Source: Corynebacterium renale
Lineage (GTDB): Bacteria; Actinomycetota; Actinomycetes; Mycobacteriales; Mycobacteriaceae
Length of the DNA: 64,000 nucleotides
Direction of reading: 5' to 3'
NCBI RefSeq assembly: GCF_002563965.1
Contig: NZ_PDJF01000001.1
Location: 1,550,001 to 1,614,000 of the forward strand
Part shown: in pieces, positions 57,018 through 64,000 of the stretch
Layout: each line of letters opens with the position of its first letter
How positions within the stretch are numbered: the stretch's first letter is position 1
Position numbers and translations under genes: made by a program
Notes under the pieces: model-generated
Seen by the model: the letters and a program-made list of their open reading frames with translations, nothing else
Database searches by the model: none
What the model was told of the DNA's origin: nothing

Positions 57018-57554
57018 TTAGATGCGTACACCCCACGAAGCGAGGGTATTGCGCACAGCCTGTGCTGCATTCGGATCAAACTTCAGAATCACGGTGCCCA
57101 GGGAGACCAAACCGTAAAGGATCGAAAAGATACCTTGGACGACGGTGAAGAACATTTCAGCCTCAGGTGTGAGCCGTGCCCACTCAGGCAGCCGTTCATT
57201 GTTGCACTTACGCAGCTCGTTAGCTTCCTGGTCGGTGAGCTCTTTGTTCTTGCGGTCTTTTTCAAAGAGCGGGTTGCACACCTTCTTGCGCTCTTCCGAC
57301 ATCGGAGGAACGGAGCTGCCGCTTGACGATTCCTTACCCTGTTCTTTCTTGGAAGATTTGTCATCTTCCTTCTTCTTGGCCCCCTCAACCTGCGCGTCGG
57401 TCTCCACATCAGAGTTCTTGTCGCTTGCTGGTTCAGTGGAAACTACCGGGGCTGAATCTCCGGATGCGGTGGTGTTTTCAGCAGCTACTGCTGGTGCAGT
57501 AATGCTGCATGCGGTAGCAAAAGCAAGGGTAGCGGCAAGTAGGCGACGCTTCAC
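57018..57554 (-). CDS. Secreted protein, unknown
   Basis: 178 residues. A signal peptide (MKRRLLAATLAFATACSITAPAVAA; cleavage near residue 25) is followed by a highly charged Lys/Glu/Ser linker, a segment with two Cys (KKVCNPLFEKDRKNKELTDQEANELRKCNNE) and a hydrophobic end (FFTVVQGIFSILYGLVSLGTVIL) before FDPNAAQAVRNTLASWGVRI. The last hydrophobic part may bind a membrane or a mycolate layer, as small corynebacterial porins do, but no porin similarity is claimed. GTG 57554 follows GAGGAG. Confidence 0.72.
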   Translation of the reverse strand: MKRRLLAATLAFATACSITAPAVAAENTTASGDSAPVVSTEPASDKNSDVETDAQVEGAKKKEDDKSSKKEQGKESSSGSSVPPMSEERKKVCNPLFEKDRKNKELTDQEANELRKCNNERLPEWARLTPEAEMFFTVVQGIFSILYGLVSLGTVILKFDPNAAQAVRNTLASWGVRI

Positions 57555-57652
57555 GTGGTACTCCTCAGCGGATTAGGACATATACATACGAATTGGCTGG
57601 GTGCCAGATTCATAATCTGTGAATAATCTAGCAGCCAAAACTGCTCCATGCT

Positions 57653-57684
57653 AGTGCACCGGAATGCGGGTGCACTGACTATGA
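57653..57684 (+). promoter_or_regulatory. ilvA promoter with an 8-8-8 inverted repeat
   Basis: AGTGCACC (57653-57660) and GGTGCACT (57669-57676) form a perfect inverted repeat with an 8-nt spacer, immediately before a -10-like TATGAT (57679-57684). It covers the -35 area, a typical repressor site. The regulator is unknown. The ATG lies 9 nt after the -10. Confidence 0.5.
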
Positions 57685-57693
57685 TTACGTTTC

Positions 57694-58992
57694 ATGACAA
57701 ATACGCACTCCGAAAAGCAGCCTGTTGTACCAACTGATGAGGTGCATGCTGCAGACATTCAGCAGGCCCAGGCCCGTATTTCAACTGTGATTGCACCTAC
57801 ACCTTTGGAATACTGCCCACGTCTTTCGGAGGCCACCGGAGCTGATATTTACCTCAAACGTGAGGACTTGCAGGATGTGCGTTCCTACAAGATCCGCGGA
57901 GCGTACAACGCCATTAGCCGCCTCTCTGAAAGCGAGCGCGCAGCCGGTGTTGTGGCGGCGTCGGCAGGCAATCATGCCCAGGGCGTGGCGTATGCGTGCA
58001 AGGCTATGGGGATCAAGGGAAAGATCTTCGTTCCGAATCCCACTCCGAAGCAGAAGCGTGACCGCATTATGGTGCACGGCGGCGACGCCGTGGAACTCGT
58101 GGTGACCGGCAATAACTTCGACGAGGCCGCAGAAGCTGCACGGAAGGACGCTGCGGAGCGCGGGGCGACAATGGTGGAGCCTTTCGACGCCCGCGACACC
58201 GTTATCGGTCAAGGCACCGTGGCAGCGGAGGTCCTGTCCCAGTTGACGTCGATGGGCAAATCTTTGGACATGATTACCGTGCCCGTCGGGGGCGGTGGCT
58301 TGCTTGCTGGCGTGGTTTCCTATCTTGCCGATATGGCCCCGTTAACCGCTGTTGCTGCGGTGGAACCGGCAGGTGCTGCCTCCATGCATGCAGCGCTTGA
58401 AGCAAACCACCCGGTAACACTCGATGAGGTTGACAACTTTGTCGACGGCGCTTCAGTCAAACGCACCGGCGACATCAACTTTGCCATCATCGAACGGAAT
58501 AAGGGCCGCATCCATCCGCTCGTGGTTTCCGAAGGCGCGGTGTGCACAGAGATGCTGGACCTGTACCAGAACGAGGGCATCATCACGGAGCCTGCCGGTG
58601 CGCTGTCTGTGGCTGCGCTTAAGGAGTTGAAGTTTTCCCCGGGTGAGACCGTGGTGTGCATCATCTCGGGTGGTAACAACGACGTTCTGCGCTACAACGA
58701 GATCATGGAACGCTCCCTGGTTCATCGTGGGCTGCGCCACTACTTCCTGGTGAACTTCCCCCAGGAGCCAGGCCAATTGCGGGCATTCCTGACAGAGGTG
58801 CTTGGCCCTGACGATGACATCACCCGCTTCGAATACTTGAAGCGCAACAATCGTGACACTGGTGCTGCACTCGTTGGCCTCGAGCTAGGTTCTGCTGCCG
58901 GTCTCGAGGGCCTGCTAGAGCGCATGGACGCGTCCAGCCTGCACATTCAACAACTGCACCCGGGTACGCCGGAGTACGATTTCCTGATCTAG
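57694..58992 (+). CDS. ilvA: Threonine dehydratase (biosynthetic)
   Basis: 432 residues. It deaminates threonine to 2-oxobutyrate, the first step to isoleucine. PLP-binding Lys66 is in RSYKIRGA; ASAGNHAQGVAYA, PVGGGGLLAGV (phosphate loop) and IISGGNND complete the fold-type II site. The C-terminal part (about 340-432) is one ACT-like regulatory domain with LRHYFLVNFPQEPGQLRAFL; the short form matches the C. glutamicum enzyme, which isoleucine inhibits. ATG 57694 has no ribosome binding site, which may mean a very short leader. Confidence 0.94.
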   Translation: MTNTHSEKQPVVPTDEVHAADIQQAQARISTVIAPTPLEYCPRLSEATGADIYLKREDLQDVRSYKIRGAYNAISRLSESERAAGVVAASAGNHAQGVAYACKAMGIKGKIFVPNPTPKQKRDRIMVHGGDAVELVVTGNNFDEAAEAARKDAAERGATMVEPFDARDTVIGQGTVAAEVLSQLTSMGKSLDMITVPVGGGGLLAGVVSYLADMAPLTAVAAVEPAGAASMHAALEANHPVTLDEVDNFVDGASVKRTGDINFAIIERNKGRIHPLVVSEGAVCTEMLDLYQNEGIITEPAGALSVAALKELKFSPGETVVCIISGGNNDVLRYNEIMERSLVHRGLRHYFLVNFPQEPGQLRAFLTEVLGPDDDITRFEYLKRNNRDTGAALVGLELGSAAGLEGLLERMDASSLHIQQLHPGTPEYDFLI

Positions 58993-59009
58993 CGTGTAGA
59001 CGCGCAGCA

Positions 59010-59047
59010 GAAATCCCCCGAACGCAAGCCAGCGTCCGGGGGATTGT
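59010..59047. terminator. Terminator between ilvA and hypD
   Basis: AATCCCCCG (59012-59020) pairs with CGGGGGATT (59036-59044), and ACGC with GCGT inside. It lies between two convergent genes. Confidence 0.75.
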
Positions 59048-59053
59048 CTGTTT

Positions 59054-60196
59054 CTAGTTACCTAATGCAACAGCGGCTGCCTTATCGATGCGGCCGAAGT
59101 TGTAGTATGCGGCGCAGGCACCTTCTGGGGAGACCATGCAGGTACCGATCGGGGTATCCGGCGTACACGCGGTGCCGAAGACCTTGCACTCCCAGGGTTT
59201 GATGCGCCCGGTAAGTACGGAACCGCATTCGCAGGCGACAGGGTCTGCCACGCGCTTGGAGGGGAGGGTGAAGCGGCGCTCGGCGTCGTAGTCGGCGTAC
59301 GCTTCGGAGATTCCGAAGCCGGAGTTGTCGAGCCAACCGAGGCCGCGCCATTCGAAGGTGTCGCGGATGGTGAAGACTTCGTCGAAAAGCGCCAAGGAGG
59401 TTGGGTTTCCTTCTTCACCGACGACGCGCGAATACTGGTTGTCTACTCGCGCCTCGCCGCGTTCAATCGCGCCGGAGACGAATTGTTCGAGCAGCATCGC
59501 GACGGATTGCAGGATATCCAATGGTTCGAAGCCTGCGACGGCGACGGGGAGGTTGAATTCTTCTGCGAGGAAGTTGAATGCCTTTGTGCCTACGACGGTT
59601 GCTACGTGGCCTGGCCCAATGAAGGCATCGACTTCGGTGTCGCCACCGTCGGCGATGGCGCGGAGTGGTGGTTCGATGGTGACGTGATTGGAAAAGACGC
59701 TGAAATTCTTGAGCGCACGCTTCTTGGCGGTGAACAGGGTGACTGCGGTGGACGGTGCTGTGGTTTCGAAGCCAACCGCGAAGTAGACCACGTGCTTGTC
59801 GGGGTTGTCTTCAGCAATTTTGAGCGCATCGAGGGGGGAGTAGACGAAACGGATGTCGCAGCCACGTGCTCGTGCTTGTAGCAGGGATTCGTTGGAGCCG
59901 GGTACACGCATCATGTCGCCGAAGGTTGCCAGAATGACGTTGGGTTGTTCCGCCAGCCAGAGGGCATCGTCGACGCGTCCCATCGGAATCACGCAGACCG
60001 GGCAGCCGGGGCCGTGGACCAGGTCGATGGAATCGGGCAACAGGTTCTCGATGCCGTATCGGTAGATCGTGTGGGTGTGGCCACCGCAGATTTCCATGAT
60101 CTTGATGGGGTGGTCAAGCTTTTCGGCATCGTGGGTAATGCGCTTCAGTAGGGCGCGGGCGGCGGCGGGGTCGCGGTACTCGTCGACGAATTTCAC
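59054..60196 (-). CDS. hypD: Hydrogenase maturation protein HypD
   Basis: 380 residues. HypD is the iron-sulfur scaffold on which the Fe(CN)2CO group of [NiFe] hydrogenase is built with HypC. Cys37 (EICGGHTHT), Cys65 and Cys68 (GPGCPVC) match the essential Cys of the E. coli protein. The C-terminal [4Fe-4S] Cys residues are in ACECGSVLTGRIKPWEC and FGTACTPDTPIGTCMVSPEGAC. GTG 60196 follows GAGGAG. It lies 76 nt downstream of hypC on the same strand, with a hairpin in the gap. Confidence 0.94.
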   Translation of the reverse strand: MKFVDEYRDPAAARALLKRITHDAEKLDHPIKIMEICGGHTHTIYRYGIENLLPDSIDLVHGPGCPVCVIPMGRVDDALWLAEQPNVILATFGDMMRVPGSNESLLQARARGCDIRFVYSPLDALKIAEDNPDKHVVYFAVGFETTAPSTAVTLFTAKKRALKNFSVFSNHVTIEPPLRAIADGGDTEVDAFIGPGHVATVVGTKAFNFLAEEFNLPVAVAGFEPLDILQSVAMLLEQFVSGAIERGEARVDNQYSRVVGEEGNPTSLALFDEVFTIRDTFEWRGLGWLDNSGFGISEAYADYDAERRFTLPSKRVADPVACECGSVLTGRIKPWECKVFGTACTPDTPIGTCMVSPEGACAAYYNFGRIDKAAAVALGN

Positions 60197-60249
60197 GGGT
60201 GAAAACTCCTCGGAATCTTTACTATGGGATGTGACGTATGAATGCTTTG

Positions 60250-60320
60250 TAGTTAAAACAATCGAAAATGTTTTAACTAATTTCGGAACTTATGAAGGAT
60301 TCCAATTCGTCTTCATAAGT
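60250..60320. repeat. Two adjacent perfect inverted repeats at the hypC-hypD junction
   Basis: TAGTTAAAACA (60250-60260) with TGTTTTAACTA (60269-60279), 8-nt spacer; and ACTTATGAAG (60288-60297) with CTTCATAAGT (60311-60320), 13-nt spacer. The first overlaps the hypC stop codon, the second lies inside the hypC coding end. On the minus-strand mRNA they are two consecutive hairpins; as DNA they may be operators for hypD. Confidence 0.6.
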
Positions 60321-60542
60321 ATTCGCGCCGAGTTGTTTGATTTGTTGCAGTGTCACATTTGCTTCGTCTTCATCAATCTTGCTCAATGCAAAACCGACGT
60401 GGACCAGAACCCATTCACCGACGCTCAGGCCCTCTTCGACCAATAAATCAGTGGAAATGACACGCTGGACGCCACCGATGCTGACGGTTGCGCGAGTCGG
60501 TTCCGGAATTTCTACAATTTGAGCGGGTACTCCAAGACACAT
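60273..60542 (-). CDS. hypC: Hydrogenase maturation chaperone HypC
   Basis: 89 residues from ATG 60542. The N-terminal MCLGVPAQIV is the invariant HypC/HupF start; Cys2 binds the iron centre and the hydrogenase large subunit. The beta-barrel (TRATVSIGGVQRVISTDLL, VGEWVLVHVGFALSKIDEDEA) follows. The frame is open 16 codons upstream, but the start must be at MCLG. A GAAGGAGAG sits just before it. hypE is divergent with 81 nt between the two starts. Confidence 0.93.
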   Translation of the reverse strand: MCLGVPAQIVEIPEPTRATVSIGGVQRVISTDLLVEEGLSVGEWVLVHVGFALSKIDEDEANVTLQQIKQLGANTYEDELESFISSEIS

Positions 60543-60623
60543 GGCTTTAAAACTCTCTCCTTCGTGTACTACCGTCAAATGTAACACCATCTATGGGATT
60601 TTCTGGAAAGGAAGCGGTTTATC

Positions 60624-61727
60624 ATGGAGCCGAAAAATAGGCTCAACGAAGATCAGGGTCGCGTTAATTCCAACATTGCTCGGGTCCGCAGGCACCCGGC
60701 GCGGCTCAAGGATGAATTCATTACGCTTTCGCACGGCGCTGGTGGCAAGCAGTCGACCACGCTGCTCGACAGGCTCTTTTTCGACGTTTACGGCAATGAT
60801 CTTCTCGGCCAGGGGGGCGATTCGGCAGTCGTTGATTTGGCCGAATTAACCGCAGGCGGCGCCAAGTTGGCGATGTCTACTGACTCCTACGTGGTTAACC
60901 CCATCGAGTTCCCGGGCGGAAATATCGGTGAGCTAGCTATCAATGGCACAGTGAATGACCTTTCGGTCGCAGGTGCTGTCCCGAAGCTTATTTCTGTGGG
61001 TTTCATCCTGGAAGAAGGACTCTCGGTAGAGACGTTGCGTCATATCGTGGAGTCGATGAAGGAAGCAGCGGACGCGGCAGGCGTCACTATCGCAACGGGT
61101 GACACGAAGGTTGTCCCGCGCGGTGCCGCCGACAAGCTGTATATCAACACCGCCGGTGTGGGCATCATTCCTGAAGGTCGCCACGTGGGGCAGGATCAGG
61201 TGAAGGTGGGAGACACGATTATCGTTTCCGGCCCAATCGCTGACCACGGCATGTCCGTGATGATGGCCCGCGGCGATCTCGCTCTAGACGCCCCGATTGA
61301 GTCTGACACCCGCTCCATTAACGGCCTGGTTGAAGCACTGCTCAAGGCAGCGCCGAATACGCACTGGATGCGCGACGCCACCCGTGGTGGTGTGGCAACA
61401 GTTGCTAATGAGCTTGCCGACGACACCGGGCTCGCCGTGATCCTCGAAGACGAAAACATTCCTGTCAATCAGATGACGCGCGCAGCCTGTGACATCCTGG
61501 GTATCGACCCGCTCTACGTAGCCAATGAGGGCACGTTCATTGCGGTCGTCGCCGCAGATGAAGCAGATGCTGCAGTCGAAGCCCTGCGCGAAGCAGGCGC
61601 ACCGGGGGCTGCCAAGATTGGCCGCATCGGTGAAGAACCAGCAGCTTCCGTAGTTCTGGTAACCGGTTTCGGTGGCGCCCGCATGGTGGACAAGCTTGCC
61701 GGCGATCCGCTTCCACGAATCTGCTAA
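60624..61727 (+). CDS. hypE: Carbamoyl-dehydratase HypE
   Basis: 367 residues, of the PurM/ThiL fold. It takes a carbamoyl group from HypF on its C-terminal Cys and dehydrates it with ATP to a thiocyanate, the source of the cyanide ligands. The end PLPRIC (Cys367) is exactly the required tail. SHGAGGKQSTTLLDRLFF, GDSAVVDL, STDSYVVNPIEFPGGNIGELAINGTVNDLSVAGA and ATGDTKVV are the family blocks. The first 30 residues are extra and basic. It is transcribed opposite to the other three hyp genes, and its stop overlaps the hypF stop by 4 nt. Confidence 0.94.
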   Translation: MEPKNRLNEDQGRVNSNIARVRRHPARLKDEFITLSHGAGGKQSTTLLDRLFFDVYGNDLLGQGGDSAVVDLAELTAGGAKLAMSTDSYVVNPIEFPGGNIGELAINGTVNDLSVAGAVPKLISVGFILEEGLSVETLRHIVESMKEAADAAGVTIATGDTKVVPRGAADKLYINTAGVGIIPEGRHVGQDQVKVGDTIIVSGPIADHGMSVMMARGDLALDAPIESDTRSINGLVEALLKAAPNTHWMRDATRGGVATVANELADDTGLAVILEDENIPVNQMTRAACDILGIDPLYVANEGTFIAVVAADEADAAVEALREAGAPGAAKIGRIGEEPAASVVLVTGFGGARMVDKLAGDPLPRIC

Positions 61728-63952
61728 ACGCGTAGGCGCGCGGCGTCGTCCACGCCTAAAGCGCCAGCGGCGGCCTGTCCTAGAGCGAGGCCGCCGTCGT
61801 TTGCCGGAACTACCTCATGCTCCAGCAAGTCCAGGCCCTGCTGGGAAAGGTATGCGCGCAGGTCTCCCACGAGAAGTTGGTTGAGGGCACACCCTCCGCT
61901 CACACCCACCACGGTGGTGCCATGCTTCCGGGCAGCTTTGACCATCTCTGATCCGACGAGCGCTGCACATCCAGTATGGAACCTGCGCGCCCGCACGCTC
62001 GCGGGCAGGCTGTCATCGAGACAGTCTGCAACGAGCTGAGACCACGTCGGGTCGTAGTGGGAAGGGGCGGCTTCTGCTGCCGCGCACGCCTCTAGCTCCA
62101 TCGCGGCTTGGCCTTCGTAGCTGACACTTTCGCGATAGACGCCGATGAGGTAGGCGGCGGCGTCGAAAAGCCTTCCCAGAGAACTGCATTGCACAGTCCC
62201 AGTGCCGTGACGCAGTTGCGAATCCACAACCTGGAGCGCCACCGGGTCAACGGAAGAAAAATCAGCCCGATCGCCAACGAGAGCGCGGGCTAACCGCCAC
62301 GGGTGCACAACTGCCTGGTTGCCGCCAGCCAACGTGAAAGTGGGCATGTATGCCTCACGAGTCCACTCTGGGCCAGGGGAGCAGTGCAGGATTTCACAGC
62401 CCCAGATCGTTCCATCTGTGCCATAGCCTGTCCCATCAAGAACTGCGACGACCGCATCCTCGGTCACCTGGTGTTCCGCCAGCAATGCCCGCGCGTGCGC
62501 ATGGTGATGCTGGACCTGGATAAGCGCAATATCGTGGTCCGCTGCGTAATCTTCGGCCCACGCTACCGTCGAGTAGCTGGGGTGGAGGTCAGCAACCACC
62601 GCGTCGGGGGTTACGCGATGCATACGCACCAAATCCGCGACGGCCTGGTTCAAGGCTTTGCGCCCCTCCCACGATTCCTGGTCGCCGATGTGTGGGAAAA
62701 GGTGCACCCGTTGGCCCACCATGAGAGCCGGAGCATTCTTCAACTCAGCGCCCACGGCAACAATCGCGCGATCCGAAGCATCGGAGGCGATATCGATGGG
62801 CATGGGCGCCATCCCACGACCACGCCGAATAATTCGACGACCACGCATGACGGAATCCTCAGCCGCCCGATAAATAGGCCGATCGTGCATGACAAAAGCA
62901 TCCGCAAACCCGCCCAACTTTTCCCGCGCCTGCCCATTATCTATGCACACCGGCTGCCCCGACGGATTACCCGACGTCGCCACAACCGGACGATCCACCA
63001 AGAGTTCGTGCAATGGCGAATAGGGGACCATAACCCCAATTTCTGTAAGGCCGGGAGCAACAAGTGGATCCAACGCGGCCTTCCGCGGAGCAATAACAAT
63101 CGGAGCCGCAGTCCCGTGCATAATTGACGACAGCTCAGGGCTCAGTTCAACAATGTCTTCCGGAGTGGACGACATCACCGCAAAGGGCTTCGCTGGTCGA
63201 CGTTTGCGCTCCCGCAGGTTCGTCAGCGAGGTCTGCGCGCCGGGGCCGTAAGCAGAGGCCATGAGGTGGAAACCACCAATACCTTTAACCGCGACGATCT
63301 TTCCTTCGTCCCATAACTGGTGAACGCGGGCGGCGAGCACGTCGGGGGTGCCGTCGACACGAGTGCCGTCCGCGTTTTCGATCCACATGCGTGGCCCGCA
63401 ATTGGGGCAGCTGATCGGTTGGGCGTGAAAGCGCCGGTCAACCGGATTAGTATATTCCCGTTCGCAGTCGGGGCACATGGGAAAGCCTGCCATAGTTGTT
63501 GCGGGGCGGTCATAGGGCACGTCGGTGATGATTGTCAGCCGTGGCCCGCATTCGGTGCACGTGATGAAAGGGTGGTGGTACCTGCGGTTGGCGGGGTCGT
63601 GGAATTCCGCGCGGCAGTTGTCACACATGGCCGTATCCGGTGGGATGAGCGTCGGAGTGCCGGCGACGTGGTCGGATTCGACGATGCGGAATGCGGATTC
63701 GCCGTCTACTAGCGGTATTTCGCGAACTGTGTGCCCGTTGATTTTTGCGATAGCCGGGGCGGTGTCGACCATGTCGGCGAAAAAGCAATCGATGGATTGT
63801 GGGGTGCCTTGGGCTTCTATGAAGACTTCGACGTCGTTATTGCCCACGAATCCGGTGAGCGGATACTGTGCGGCAGTACGTGCGACGTGGGGGCGAAATC
63901 CGACCCCTTGGACGATGCCAGAAACTGTGTACCTGCGCCGAATGCTTTCCAT
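61724..63952 (-). CDS. hypF: Carbamoyltransferase HypF
   Basis: 742 residues from ATG 63952. Domains in order: acylphosphatase-like (GIVQGVGFRPHVARTA, about 8-90), two Cys4 zinc fingers (CDNCRAEF...CTECGPR and CPDCEREY...CPNCGPR), a YrdC-like domain (KGIGGFHLMASA) and a Kae1-like carbamoyl-transfer domain (HHHAHARALLAEH, VAVLDGTGYGTDGTIWGCEI, GVSGGCALNQLL). It forms carbamoyl-AMP from carbamoyl phosphate and passes the group to HypE. The full length shows that the gene is intact. Any further hyp or hydrogenase genes would lie beyond the right edge. Confidence 0.95.
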   Translation of the reverse strand: MESIRRRYTVSGIVQGVGFRPHVARTAAQYPLTGFVGNNDVEVFIEAQGTPQSIDCFFADMVDTAPAIAKINGHTVREIPLVDGESAFRIVESDHVAGTPTLIPPDTAMCDNCRAEFHDPANRRYHHPFITCTECGPRLTIITDVPYDRPATTMAGFPMCPDCEREYTNPVDRRFHAQPISCPNCGPRMWIENADGTRVDGTPDVLAARVHQLWDEGKIVAVKGIGGFHLMASAYGPGAQTSLTNLRERKRRPAKPFAVMSSTPEDIVELSPELSSIMHGTAAPIVIAPRKAALDPLVAPGLTEIGVMVPYSPLHELLVDRPVVATSGNPSGQPVCIDNGQAREKLGGFADAFVMHDRPIYRAAEDSVMRGRRIIRRGRGMAPMPIDIASDASDRAIVAVGAELKNAPALMVGQRVHLFPHIGDQESWEGRKALNQAVADLVRMHRVTPDAVVADLHPSYSTVAWAEDYAADHDIALIQVQHHHAHARALLAEHQVTEDAVVAVLDGTGYGTDGTIWGCEILHCSPGPEWTREAYMPTFTLAGGNQAVVHPWRLARALVGDRADFSSVDPVALQVVDSQLRHGTGTVQCSSLGRLFDAAAYLIGVYRESVSYEGQAAMELEACAAAEAAPSHYDPTWSQLVADCLDDSLPASVRARRFHTGCAALVGSEMVKAARKHGTTVVGVSGGCALNQLLVGDLRAYLSQQGLDLLEHEVVPANDGGLALGQAAAGALGVDDAARLRV

Positions 63953-64000
63953 AAGAACCCACATTAATGGTTTTACAATTACCTATTAGAATGAGGGGCA
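63953..64000. other. Upstream region of hypF (window edge)
   Basis: 48 bp of AT-rich sequence. TATTAG and TACAAT-like boxes can be seen in it, but the promoter cannot be set without the sequence beyond the edge. Confidence 0.3.

Noticed and set aside
55877..57079. A 400-residue minus-strand frame across the MetE-like gene
   Set aside because: It runs through the strong terminator and the end of the neighbouring gene; a shadow frame.
62303..63127. A 274-residue plus-strand frame within hypF
   Set aside because: Antisense to conserved HypF domains; His/Arg-rich with no known family.

Overview
The window is chromosomal DNA of a mycolic-acid-type actinobacterium, most likely a Corynebacterium. 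The evidence is gene order and protein similarity recalled from known families; no database search was run. From left to right the order (NlpC/P60 pair, pimB', glucokinase, plsC, acyltransferase-3, GT87 mannosyltransferase, exoribonuclease, class II DAHP synthase, pknL, its small DNA-binding partner, mptA, polyprenyl synthase) matches the Rv2190c-Rv2173c block of M. tuberculosis and its C. glutamicum counterpart. A complete division and cell wall (dcw) cluster follows. GC content is moderate and GTG starts are frequent. Several genes have a -10 box only 6-8 bases before the start codon, so their transcripts are probably leaderless, as is common in this group.

Layout. 1-847: a long non-coding leader with repeated TAAC elements and possible RNA structure. 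848-2753: two secreted NlpC/P60 wall hydrolases. 2819-16633: lipoglycan and mannan synthesis (pimB', mptC, mptA), phospholipid acylation, glucokinase, DAHP synthase, the PASTA kinase PknL and an isoprenyl diphosphate synthase. 16758-18368: GNAT, HEPN and DUF3040 genes. 18369-18949: mraZ control region with TGGG repeat arrays. 18950-39242: mraZ-rsmH-ftsL-ftsI-murE-murF-mraY-murD-ftsW-murG-murC-ftsQ-ftsZ-pgeF-yggS-sepF-yggT-wag31, which together make lipid II, build the septum and direct polar growth. 39349-42989: a small membrane protein and ileS behind a translational T-box. 43111-55169: EamA transporter, DinB, asparaginase, three lipoprotein genes, lspA, a pseudouridine synthase, two small membrane proteins and the replicative polymerase DnaE. 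55325-58992: a small unknown protein, a MetE-C-like protein, a secreted protein and ilvA. 59054-63952: hypD, hypC, hypE and hypF, which build the Fe(CN)2CO centre of [NiFe] hydrogenases. The window ends just upstream of hypF.

Most of the window is core genome. The parts most worth a second look are the hyp block with its mixed gene orientation, the TAAC repeat cluster and structured leader before the first NlpC gene, two opposed TGGG arrays near mraZ, a possible structured RNA at 47385-47482 beside a 75-bp inverted-repeat element, a matched operator-like palindrome over the ilvA promoter, and several small membrane-protein genes. No CRISPR array, insertion sequence, rRNA or intact tRNA gene was seen.
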